From: Alphaproteobacteria bacterium
GTDB taxonomy: Bacteria > Pseudomonadota > Alphaproteobacteria > Reyranellales > Reyranellaceae
Assembly (NCBI GenBank): GCA_005884705.1
Contig: VBAF01000036.1
Span: 1 to 12,349, forward strand
Direction: 5' to 3'
DNA length: 12,349 bases
The position numbers were made by a program, and so were the translations under genes. Shown in pieces: positions 5,692 through 12,349 of the stretch; within the stretch, counting starts at the first letter, position 1; every line of letters begins with the position of its first letter. The notes beneath the pieces were generated by a model. It was not told the origin of the DNA. It worked only from the letters and a program-made list of their open reading frames with translations, and searched no databases.

Positions 5692-6162
5692 TTGGCAAAG
5701 AAACCGGAGCTGGGCCGCACCGTGGTGGCCCAGAACCGCAAGGCGCGGCACAACTACTTCATCGAGGAGACCATGGAGGCCGGCCTCTCGCTGACCGGCA
5801 CCGAGGTCAAGTCGCTGCGCGGCGGCAGGAGCTCGATCGCGGAGTCCTACGTCACCGAGGACGGCGGCGAGGCCTGGCTGGTCAATGCCGACATCCCGGA
5901 ATACGCCTCGGGCAACCGCTTCAACCACGAGCGCAAGCGGCCGCGCAAGCTGCTGCTGCACAAGCGGCAGATCAACGTGCTGATCGGCGCCATCCAGCGC
6001 GAGGGCCGCACCGTGGTGCCGCTGCAGGTCTATTTCAACGAGCGCGGCATGGCCAAGGTCGAGATCGCGCTGGCCACCGGCAAGCAGGCACACGACAAGC
6101 GCCAGTCGATCAAGGACCGCGACTGGAAGCGCCAGCGCGCCCGGCTGCTCGCGCGGCGATGA
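5692..6162 (+). CDS. smpB: SsrA-binding protein SmpB (TTG start)
   Basis: SmpB binds tmRNA and brings it to stalled ribosomes for trans-translation, so that truncated proteins are tagged and destroyed. The 156-residue basic protein carries the family marks in order: NRKARHNYFIEET (15-27), GTEVKSLRGG (36-45), the EYASGNRFNHERKRPRKLLLHK stretch (70-91), LQVYFNERGMAKVEIALATGKQ (111-132) and the basic C-terminal tail DKRQSIKDRDWKR (135-147) that mimics an mRNA/anticodon part in the decoding centre. The start is TTG at 5692, which yields the expected MAKKP-like N-terminus; the only later methionines are internal (first at residue 28, inside the core). AAGGG overlapping the dapA stop, nine bases upstream, can serve as ribosome-binding site. 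The gap to dapA is 12 bp. No tmRNA gene is seen nearby. The weak start codon may keep its level below that of DapA. Confidence 0.95.
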   Translation: MAKKPELGRTVVAQNRKARHNYFIEETMEAGLSLTGTEVKSLRGGRSSIAESYVTEDGGEAWLVNADIPEYASGNRFNHERKRPRKLLLHKRQINVLIGAIQREGRTVVPLQVYFNERGMAKVEIALATGKQAHDKRQSIKDRDWKRQRARLLARR

Positions 6163-7142
6163 TGCGGCGTCGGACGCTCGCGGCGGCCGTGCTGGCCGGG
6201 CCGCTGGCCGCGCGGGCGCGGGCGCAAGGCCGGTCCTGGCGCATCGGCTTCCTCACGCCGCGCGCGCAGCCGGTGCCGCCCTATCGCGACGCCTTCTCCG
6301 ACGCCTTCCGGCGCGGCATGAGCGATCTCGGCTACTTCGAAGGCAAGACCCTCACGATCGACTGGCGCTACGCCGACGGCGACTACACGCGGCTCGCCGG
6401 GCTTGCCGCCGAGCTGGTCGCCCTCAACCCGCCGGTCATCGTGACCTACGGCACCGCCGCGGCGAAGGCGCTGAAGGCGGCAACCACGACGGTGCCGATC
6501 GTCGTCGCCGCCGCCAACGACCTGCTGGGCGCGGGCATCGTGGAGAGCCTGGCGCGCCCGGGCGGCAACATCACCGGCCTGTCGGTGATCGACGTCGACG
6601 TCAGCGCCAAGCAGCTCGAGCTCTTGAAGGTCGCCGCGCCGCGGCTGGCGCGCGTCGCCGTGCTGATCAATCCCGGCAATGCCGCCAATCCCGTCGTGCT
6701 GCGCCGGCTCGAGGCGAGCGCGCCCAAGCTCGGCGTTGAGATCATGCCGGCCAACGCCGCCACCCCGGCGGAGATCGAGCCGGCGTTCGAGGCGGCGGCG
6801 CAGAAGGGCGCCGGCGCGATGATCGTCGCTGCCGACGCCTTCTTCTCGGGCCAGGGCCAGCGCATCGCCGACGCGGGGCTACGCCACCGGCTGGCGACGA
6901 TCGGCATTTACCAGGATCACGTGCCGGACGGATGCCTGATGAGCTACGGCCAGGACGTCGCCGACTTCCACCGCCAGGCCGCGCGCTATGTCGACCGCAT
7001 CCTGCGAGGCGCCAAGCCCGCCGACCTGCCGGTCGAGCAGCCGACGAAATTCGGCTTCGTGCTCAACGCCCGGACCGCGGAGACGCTGGGCCTCGCCTTG
7101 CCGCGCGCCCTGATCGCCTCCGCCGACCGCATCGTAGAGTAA
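6159..7142 (+). CDS. ABC transporter substrate-binding protein (ABC_sub_bind family), orphan
   Basis: A 327-residue exported protein of the family found in Pfam as ABC_sub_bind (TrpX-like). An arginine-rich start MMRRRTLAAAVLAG with cleavage after ARA (residue 22) suggests export to the periplasm; the RRR is not followed by a full twin-arginine motif. Typical segments follow: RIGFLTPR (28-35), FRRGMSDLGYFEGKTLTIDWRYADG, VIVTYGTAAAKA, TTVPIVVAA, VESLARPGGNITGLS, KQLELLKVAAPRLARVAVLINPGN, and the C-terminal YVDRILRGAKPADLPVEQPTKFGFVLN. The gene overlaps smpB by four bases (ATGA); a second ATG at 6162 is equally usable. No permease or ATPase gene lies beside it, so partners must be elsewhere. 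The ligand is unknown; relatives are often annotated for aromatic amino acids without proof. It probably rides on the dapA-smpB transcript. Confidence 0.88.
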   Translation: MMRRRTLAAAVLAGPLAARARAQGRSWRIGFLTPRAQPVPPYRDAFSDAFRRGMSDLGYFEGKTLTIDWRYADGDYTRLAGLAAELVALNPPVIVTYGTAAAKALKAATTTVPIVVAAANDLLGAGIVESLARPGGNITGLSVIDVDVSAKQLELLKVAAPRLARVAVLINPGNAANPVVLRRLEASAPKLGVEIMPANAATPAEIEPAFEAAAQKGAGAMIVAADAFFSGQGQRIADAGLRHRLATIGIYQDHVPDGCLMSYGQDVADFHRQAARYVDRILRGAKPADLPVEQPTKFGFVLNARTAETLGLALPRALIASADRIVE

Positions 7143-7146
7143 CCGC

Positions 7147-7827
<681 letters not shown>

Positions 7828-7831
7828 CGCC

Positions 7832-8968
7832 ATGCTGCTCAGCGAAGAACACACCCTGATCCGCGACACCGCCCGCGCCTTCGCGCGCGAGCAGGTGCTG
7901 CCGCATGTTCGCGCCTGGGAGGCCGCCGGCGGGATCCCGCGCGCGCTGCTCGCCGAGATGGGGCGGCTCGGCTTCATGGGCATGACCGTGCCGGCCGAGT
8001 GGGGCGGCGCCGGCGCCGACATGATCTCGTACGTGCTGGCGCTCGAGGAGATCGCGGCGGCCGACGGCGGGCTCTCGACGGTGATGAGCGTCAACAACTC
8101 GCCCGACTGCGCGGCGCTGCTGACCTACGGCTCGACCGAGCAGAAGGAGAAGTGGCTGAAGCCGCTGGCCAAGGGCGAGATCCTCGGCGCCTTCTGCCTG
8201 ACCGAGCCGCAGGCCGGCTCCGACGCCTCCAACCTCAAGACGCGCGCCGTGCGCAAGGGCAACGGCTGGGTGCTGAACGGCGTCAAGCAGTTCATCACGT
8301 CGGGCAAGACAGCCGACATGGCGCTGGTCTTTGCCGTCACCGATCCCGGCTCGGCCAAGCGCGGCATCTCCTGCTTCATCGTGCCGACTAGGATGGCCGG
8401 CTACCGTGTCGCATCGGTCGAGAAGAAATTGGGCCAGAAATCGTCCGATACGTGTCAGATCGCCTTCGAGGACTGCGCCGTCGGCGCCGACGCGCTGTTG
8501 GGCGAGGAGGGTGATGGCTACCGGGTGGCGCTCGCCAACCTCTCGGTCGGCCGCATCGGAATCGCGGCCCAGGCCGTGGGAATGGCCCGGGCGTCGTTCG
8601 AGCTGGCCCGCGCCTATGCCGGCGAGCGCGAGGCCTTCGGCGCCCCGATCATCAACCACCAGGCCGTGCAATTCCGCCTGGCCGATATGGCCACAAAGGT
8701 GACCGTGGCGCGGCAGATGGTGCTGCATGCCGCGAGCCTCCGGGACGCCGGCCGGCCGTGCCTCACAGAGGCCGCAATGGCGAAGCTCTATGCCTCCGAG
8801 ATGGCCGAAGAAGTGTGCTCCTCTGCAATCCAGATCCACGGCGGGTACGGCTATGTCGCCGACTACTTGGCCGAGAAAATCTGGCGCGACGTGCGGGTAT
8901 GCCAGATCTACGAGGGCACCAGCGACGTGCAACGACTTCTGATCGGCCGGGGCTTGGCGGCGTTGTGA
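7832..8968 (+). CDS. Acyl-CoA dehydrogenase (short/branched-chain type)
   Basis: This 378-residue flavoenzyme introduces a trans-2 double bond into an acyl-CoA and passes electrons to ETF. The N-terminal helical domain starts LLSEEHTLIRDTARAFA; the FAD-binding signature AFCLTEPQAGSD is at 120-131, and FITSG at 154-158; the C-terminal signature has IQIHGGYGYVADY (334-345). The catalytic base is Glu361 in QIYEGTSDVQR. A glutamate at this position is typical of short-, medium- and short-branched-chain enzymes; isovaleryl-CoA dehydrogenases carry the base elsewhere (helix G) and have a YEIGAGTSE-like stretch here. So, despite a leucine-degradation gene downstream, this is unlikely to be isovaleryl-CoA dehydrogenase. 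It follows the SDR gene by four bases. The chain length preferred is not readable from sequence alone; a butyryl- or 2-methylbutyryl-type substrate is plausible. Confidence 0.93.
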   Translation: MLLSEEHTLIRDTARAFAREQVLPHVRAWEAAGGIPRALLAEMGRLGFMGMTVPAEWGGAGADMISYVLALEEIAAADGGLSTVMSVNNSPDCAALLTYGSTEQKEKWLKPLAKGEILGAFCLTEPQAGSDASNLKTRAVRKGNGWVLNGVKQFITSGKTADMALVFAVTDPGSAKRGISCFIVPTRMAGYRVASVEKKLGQKSSDTCQIAFEDCAVGADALLGEEGDGYRVALANLSVGRIGIAAQAVGMARASFELARAYAGEREAFGAPIINHQAVQFRLADMATKVTVARQMVLHAASLRDAGRPCLTEAAMAKLYASEMAEEVCSSAIQIHGGYGYVADYLAEKIWRDVRVCQIYEGTSDVQRLLIGRGLAAL

Positions 8969-8982
8969 CACCTGCCTGTCGC

Positions 8983-9011
8983 TTGTCGCAGGGCCTGCAT
9001 CATGCGAGACT
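8983..9011 (+). promoter_or_regulatory. Candidate promoter for the TRAP binding-protein gene
   Basis: TTGTCG (8983-8988) and GAGACT (9006-9011) are 17 bp apart, with TGC just before the second box (extended -10 style). The layout mirrors TTGCCG-N17-TAAACT before dapA. Transcription would begin near 9018 and give a leader of about 55 bases holding a hairpin. The -10 match to consensus is weak. Confidence 0.33.
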
Positions 9012-9027
9012 CACTCCCTATGAAGAA

Positions 9028-9045
9028 GGGCCGCCCGTGCGGCTC
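9028..9045 (+). promoter_or_regulatory. Leader hairpin before the TRAP binding-protein gene
   Basis: GGGCCGC (9028-9034) pairs with GCGGCTC (9039-9045) through one G-U pair around a CCGT loop. It lies upstream of a GGGGAG Shine-Dalgarno-like site (9055-9060) that is 12 bases from the ATG. It does not cover that site and has no T-tract, so a regulatory role is uncertain. Confidence 0.3.
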
Positions 9046-9072
9046 CATAAGGCAGGGGAGCCTGGGCGGCGG

Positions 9073-10140
9073 ATGGCAACCGTGCGCCGTATAATTGGGG
9101 TGATTGGGGTCCTTGCCGTTGTGCTCGGCACGGCGGCCGGACCCGTTGTGGCCGGCGAGCCCGACGCTCCCGGCGCGCGCGTCATCCAGATGCAGACCGC
9201 GTTCAATCCGGGCCTGCCCGGCGCGGGCGAGGGCGTGCGCGCCTTCACCAAGACCCTGAAGCACACTTCCGGCGGCGCGCTGGCGATCAGGATCGTCGAG
9301 CCCGGCCGCATCGTGCCGACCAAGGACATGCTGGACGGCATCGTCGCCGGCGACCTCGAGGCCGGCTTCACCTGGGCGGGCTACGCCGTCGCCAAGGCGC
9401 CGGTGTTCGGCCTGTTCGGCACGGTGCCGTTCGGTCCGGGGCCGAGCGAGATGACCTCCTGGCTGCTCGACGGCAATGGCGGCAAGTTCCATCACGACGC
9501 CTATGACAGGCTCGGCGTCGCCGGCATCCCGTGCGGCGTGCAGGGCTCGAAGGGCGGCGGCTGGTTCCGGGCCGATCTCAACACGCCGGAGGACTTCAAG
9601 GGCGTGAAGCTGCGCTACGGCAAGATCTCGGGCGACGTCATCACCAGGATGGGCGCGACCCTGGTGCCGCTGGCGGCTGGCGATTTCTTCTACCAGCTGC
9701 AGCAGGGCAAGGTGGATGGCGGCGAGATGTCGACGCCGGCCATGGATGCAGCCCTCGGCTTCGACAAGCTCGGCCTGCCCTACTATCTGCCGGGCTGGCA
9801 GCAGCCCTCCGCCGTGATCGACTTCCTGATGCGCAAGGACAAGTGGGAGGCGTTGCCCAAGGCCCAGCGCGCCCAGATCGAGACCGCCTGCCGCGCCAAC
9901 ATCGCCTGGATGCTGAGCCGCTCGCCGCACACCCAGTCGCTGGCGCTCGAGAAGCTGCGCGCGTCGGGCGTCGTCATCAAGCAATGGTCGCCGTCGATCC
10001 TCAAGGCCTTCCGTAAGAACGCCGACACCGTGCTCAAGGAGCGCGCCGAGATCGACGCCGAGTTCGCCGCCGCCTGGGCCGACCAGAAGAAGTTCGTGGC
10101 CCAAGGTCTCGACTGGCGGACGATGTCCCACTTGCCGTAA
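9073..10140 (+). CDS. TRAP transporter solute-binding protein (DctP/TakP-like)
   Basis: A 355-residue periplasmic binding protein of tripartite ATP-independent transporters, which import organic acids with the sodium or proton gradient. A signal peptide spans about residues 1-27 (RRIIGVIGVLAVVLGTAAG, cleavage near VVA). The mature part shows LNTPEDFKGVKLRYGKISGD (169-188) with Arg181 at the place of the conserved carboxylate-binding arginine of the family, GATLVPLAAGDFFYQLQQGKVDGGE (194-218), and YYLPGWQQPSAVIDF (237-251). The last segments resemble TakP-type proteins that bind 2-oxo acids, where PGW/H-Q/EP is typical. ATG at 9073 is preferred because it directly precedes the signal peptide; a GTG at 9037 is possible but lacks a ribosome site. 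No DctQ or DctM membrane subunits lie next to it. The neighbour 46 bp downstream is the methylcrotonyl-CoA carboxylase gene, which hints at branched-chain acids as ligand. Confidence 0.88.
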   Translation: MATVRRIIGVIGVLAVVLGTAAGPVVAGEPDAPGARVIQMQTAFNPGLPGAGEGVRAFTKTLKHTSGGALAIRIVEPGRIVPTKDMLDGIVAGDLEAGFTWAGYAVAKAPVFGLFGTVPFGPGPSEMTSWLLDGNGGKFHHDAYDRLGVAGIPCGVQGSKGGGWFRADLNTPEDFKGVKLRYGKISGDVITRMGATLVPLAAGDFFYQLQQGKVDGGEMSTPAMDAALGFDKLGLPYYLPGWQQPSAVIDFLMRKDKWEALPKAQRAQIETACRANIAWMLSRSPHTQSLALEKLRASGVVIKQWSPSILKAFRKNADTVLKERAEIDAEFAAAWADQKKFVAQGLDWRTMSHLP

Positions 10141-10166
10141 CGGTTGGCTTGCACCGGTCGCGGGGT

Positions 10167-10184
10167 CCGGGCAGGTTGGCCCGG
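10167..10184 (+). promoter_or_regulatory. Hairpin immediately before the carboxylase start codon
   Basis: CCGGGC (10167-10172) pairs with GCCCGG (10179-10184) around the loop AGGTTG, and ends two bases before the ATG at 10187. The only Shine-Dalgarno-like bases (AGG) are in its loop. Such a structure would hinder ribosome loading and might make translation depend on the upstream gene or on a regulator. It could also be a chance product of GC-rich sequence. Confidence 0.35.
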
Positions 10185-10186
10185 CC

Positions 10187-11794
10187 ATGACGGTCCTCGC
10201 CTCGCAGATCGATACCCGCTCCGACACCTACAAGCGCAACGCCGAGGCGATGCGCGGGCTGGTCGCCGACCTCAAGGCGCGCACCGACAAGGTGCGGCTG
10301 GGCGGCGGTGAGGACTCGCGCAAGCGCCACGTCGCCCGCGGCAAGCTGCTGCCGCGCGAGCGGGTGCGGGCGCTGCTCGATCCCGGCTCGCCGTTCCTCG
10401 AGCTGTCGCCGCTCGCCGCCATGGGCATGTACGACGACGAGGCGCCGGGCTCGGGCGTGATCACCGGCGTCGGCCGGGTGAGCGGCGTCGAATGCGTGAT
10501 CGTGTGCAACGACGCCACCGTCAAGGGCGGCACCTATTATCCGATGACGGTGAAGAAGCATCTCCGCGCCCAGGAGGTCGCTGTCGAGAACCGGTTGCCC
10601 TGCATCTATCTGGTCGACTCGGGCGGCGCCAACCTGCCGCAATGGCCCGAAGTCTTCCCCGACAAGAGCCATTTCGGCCGCATCTTCTACAACCAGGCCA
10701 ACATGTCGGCGCAGGGCATCCCGCAGATCGCCTGCGTCATGGGCTCGTGCACGGCAGGCGGCGCCTACGTGCCGGCGATGAGCGACGAGACGGTGATCGT
10801 GCGCAAGCAGGGCACGATCTTCCTCGCCGGCCCGCCGCTGGTGAAGGCGGCGATCGGCGAGATCGTCAGTGCCGAGGATCTGGGCGGCGCCGACGTCCAT
10901 GCCCGCACCTCGGGTGTCGCCGACCACTACGCCCACAACGACAGCCATGCGCTCGGCACGGTCCGGCGCATCGTCGCCAACCTGAACTGGCGCAAGCAGC
11001 CTTCGCTCGCGCTGTTGCCGCCGGTCGAGCCGCGCTACGCCGCCGAGGAGCTCTACGGCGTGATCCCGCCGGACGGCCGCACGCCCTACGACATGCGCGA
11101 GGTGATCGCCCGCCTGGTCGACGACAGCGAGCTCGACGAGTTCAAGCACCTCTACGGCACGACCATCGTCACCGGCTTCGCCCGCATCTGGGGCCATCCG
11201 ATCGGCATCGTCGCCAACAACGGCATCCTGTTCAACGAATCGGCGCTCAAGGCCGCGCACTTCATCGAGCTGTGCGGCCAGCGCGGCATCCCGCTGCTCT
11301 TCCTGCAGAACATCACGGGCTTCATGGTCGGCCGCAAATACGAGGCGGGCGGCATCGCCCGCGACGGCGCCAAGATGGTGACCGCGGTCTCGACCGTCGG
11401 CGTGCCGAAGTTCACCGTGATCGTCGGCGGCAGCTATGGCGCGGGCAATTACGGCATGTGCGGTCGCGCCTACGGGCCGCGCTTCCTCTGGATGTGTCCC
11501 AGCGCGCGTATCTCGGTGATGGGCGGCGAGCAGGCGGCCTCGGTTCTGGCGACGGTGCGACGCGACAACATCGAGGCCAAAGGCGGCACCTGGTCCAAGC
11601 AGGATGAGGCCGCCTTCAAGCAGCCGATCGTCGAGCAATACGACCGCGAGGGCCACCCGTACTATGCCACGGCCCGCCTGTGGGACGACGGCATCCTCGA
11701 TCCGGTCGACACGCGCATGGCGCTGGCGCTCGGCCTTTCCGCGGCGATGAACCAGCCGATCGGCCCGACCAAGTTCGGCGTCTTCCGGATGTAG
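10187..11794 (+). CDS. mccB: Methylcrotonyl-CoA carboxylase, carboxyltransferase (beta) subunit
   Basis: The 535-residue protein is the carboxyltransferase subunit of 3-methylcrotonyl-CoA carboxylase (EC 6.4.1.4; liuB in some nomenclatures), which carboxylates 3-methylcrotonyl-CoA to 3-methylglutaconyl-CoA in leucine and isovalerate breakdown, together with a biotinylated alpha subunit. Diagnostic stretches: RGKLLPRERVRALLDPGSPFLELSPLAA (51-78), DSGGANLPQWPEVFPDKSHFGRIFYNQANMSAQGIPQ (144-180), MGSCTAGGAYVPAMSDE (185-201), FLQNITGFMVGRKYEAGGIA (372-391), GGSYGAGNYGMCGRAYGPRF (414-433), MGGEQAASVL (445-454), and EQYDREGHPYYATARLWDDGILDP (483-506). The two glycine-rich loops near 189-193 and 414-424 form the oxyanion holes for the acyl-CoA and biotin. 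SGGANLP with HFGRIFYNQA separates it from propionyl-CoA carboxylase beta; geranyl-CoA carboxylase is the closest alternative. The alpha subunit is not in the window and probably follows the crotonase gene. Confidence 0.94.
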   Translation: MTVLASQIDTRSDTYKRNAEAMRGLVADLKARTDKVRLGGGEDSRKRHVARGKLLPRERVRALLDPGSPFLELSPLAAMGMYDDEAPGSGVITGVGRVSGVECVIVCNDATVKGGTYYPMTVKKHLRAQEVAVENRLPCIYLVDSGGANLPQWPEVFPDKSHFGRIFYNQANMSAQGIPQIACVMGSCTAGGAYVPAMSDETVIVRKQGTIFLAGPPLVKAAIGEIVSAEDLGGADVHARTSGVADHYAHNDSHALGTVRRIVANLNWRKQPSLALLPPVEPRYAAEELYGVIPPDGRTPYDMREVIARLVDDSELDEFKHLYGTTIVTGFARIWGHPIGIVANNGILFNESALKAAHFIELCGQRGIPLLFLQNITGFMVGRKYEAGGIARDGAKMVTAVSTVGVPKFTVIVGGSYGAGNYGMCGRAYGPRFLWMCPSARISVMGGEQAASVLATVRRDNIEAKGGTWSKQDEAAFKQPIVEQYDREGHPYYATARLWDDGILDPVDTRMALALGLSAAMNQPIGPTKFGVFRM

Positions 11795-11800
11795 AGCCAG

Positions 11801-12349
11801 ATGACCGATTTGATCCTGACCTCCGTCGCGGGCGGCGTCGCGACCCTGCGCCTCAATCGCGCCAGCGAGATGAATTCGCTCGACGCCGACACCGCGCGCG
11901 CGATCCGTGACGCCGTCGAAGGCTTCGCTGCCGACGACGCGGTGCGCGTGATGGTGCTGGCGGGCGAGGGCGCGAGCTTCTCGGCCGGCGGCGACTTCAA
12001 GTGGGTGCTGGGCTGGCCCGGCCTCGATGCCATCACGCGCCATGCCTTCGCCGACTCGCTGATGGCGGCGGTGCAGGCGGTCTATGACTTCCCCAAGCCG
12101 TCGATCGCGCGGGTGCATGGTGCGGCAGTCGGCGGCGGCGTCGGCCTGATGCTCGCCTGCGACTTCGCGGTCGCCGCGACGTCGGCGCGCTTCGGCCTCA
12201 CCTCGGTGCGCAACGGCCTGCTGGCCGGCATCGCCATCCCGGTGCTGATCGAGGCGGTCGGCCCGCGCGTCGCGCGCCAGCTCCTGATGCATGGCGGCAC
12301 CTTCGACGCCGAGACAGCGTTGCGCGTCGGCCTGGTCGACCAGGTGGCC
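11801..12349 (+). CDS. Enoyl-CoA hydratase/isomerase family protein (crotonase fold), 3' end cut off
   Basis: Starting six bases after the mccB stop, 183 codons run to the window edge, about 70% of a normal crotonase. The fold's markers are present: LNRASEMNSLD (18-28), the oxyanion-hole stretch FSAGGDFKW (60-68), PKPSIARVHGAAVGGGVGLMLACDFAVA (99-126), and FGLTSVRNGLLAG (131-143). By position it should be methylglutaconyl-CoA hydratase (LiuC) of the leucine pathway. However, where rat enoyl-CoA hydratase has Glu144 (GGGCEL) this protein has Gly115, and where it has Glu164 (FGQPEI) it has Ser135. LiuC-type enzymes, as I remember them, also have Gly at the first place but keep the second Glu. 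The protein may therefore not be a standard hydratase; isomerase, thioesterase-like or other crotonase chemistry is possible. No clear Shine-Dalgarno site is present, so coupling to mccB is likely. Confidence 0.88.
   Translation, partial: MTDLILTSVAGGVATLRLNRASEMNSLDADTARAIRDAVEGFAADDAVRVMVLAGEGASFSAGGDFKWVLGWPGLDAITRHAFADSLMAAVQAVYDFPKPSIARVHGAAVGGGVGLMLACDFAVAATSARFGLTSVRNGLLAGIAIPVLIEAVGPRVARQLLMHGGTFDAETALRVGLVDQVA

Noticed and set aside
4146..6158. A 5' extension of the ABC binding-protein frame across dapA and smpB
   Set aside because: The upstream part is a shadow of the transglycosylase, dapA and smpB genes; the signal peptide begins at 6159/6162.
8967..8993. Tandem TGTCGC (8977-8982 and 8984-8989) and a CCTG/CAGG dyad just after the acyl-CoA dehydrogenase
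   Set aside because: Stem of only four base pairs with a ten-base loop and no T-tract; not good enough to call a terminator.
9020..9094. A 24-codon upstream frame (MKKGRPCGSIRQG...) overlapping the TRAP gene start
   Set aside because: It has a Lys-rich start but no ribosome-binding site and no recognisable leader-peptide logic such as runs of one amino acid; could be chance.
9090..9095. Perfect TATAAT hexamer
   Set aside because: It lies inside the signal-peptide codons of the TRAP binding protein and has no -35 box 16-18 bp upstream (CGGCGG there).
10034..12292. A 752-codon open frame on the minus strand opposite mccB and the crotonase gene
   Set aside because: Low-complexity, Arg/His/Asp/Ala-rich translation without any family feature. 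The plus strand carries two clear enzymes over the same bases.

Overview
The window comes from the chromosome of a GC-rich bacterium, most likely an alphaproteobacterium. The codons end mostly in G or C. A lytic transglycosylase gene lies divergent to dapA-smpB, and leucine-degradation and acyl-CoA genes are close by, with two solute-binding proteins lacking their transporters. The promoter-like sites are of the TTG(C/T)CG-N17-(T/G)A(A/G)ACT kind. A Rhodospirillales or Reyranella-like source is possible, but this is a guess from style and not from a search.

Left part (1-2151): two divergent gene pairs share a 16-bp gap. On the minus strand a complete type II (S)-2-haloacid dehalogenase gene is followed, with a TGATG overlap, by the first 56 codons of a serine/threonine dehydratase that runs off the left edge. 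On the plus strand a small YdhR-like protein is followed, again through TGATG, by an aldo/keto reductase.

Intergenic 2152-2521: these 370 bp hold no credible gene but much secondary structure. There is a near-perfect 70-nt hairpin, a small TTCG-loop hairpin, further nested palindromes, and a possible terminator for the gene arriving from the right. It reads as a dispersed repeat or terminator region between two convergent genes.

Central part (2522-8968): a periplasmic Slt70-like lytic transglycosylase lies on the minus strand, divergent from a compact plus-strand run: dapA (lysine/meso-diaminopimelate synthesis), smpB (trans-translation, TTG start), an ABC substrate-binding protein of the ABC_sub_bind type, an SDR oxidoreductase and an acyl-CoA dehydrogenase. 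Gaps are 12, -4, 4 and 4 bp, so one transcript from the dapA promoter is likely. The transglycosylase cleaves peptidoglycan, whose crosslinks use the meso-diaminopimelate that DapA helps to make; this gives the divergent pair a common cell-wall theme.

Right part (8969-12349): a TRAP-type (DctP/TakP-like) solute-binding protein, the beta subunit of methylcrotonyl-CoA carboxylase (leucine/isovalerate pathway) and a 3'-truncated crotonase. The crotonase stands where methylglutaconyl-CoA hydratase would be expected in a leucine-degradation (liu) operon, but in my alignment it lacks both classical catalytic glutamates.

I see no CRISPR, tRNA, rRNA, prophage, transposase or obvious new defence system. 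The points most worth checking are the crotonase active site, the palindrome cluster at 2148-2437, and the non-ATG or leaderless starts.
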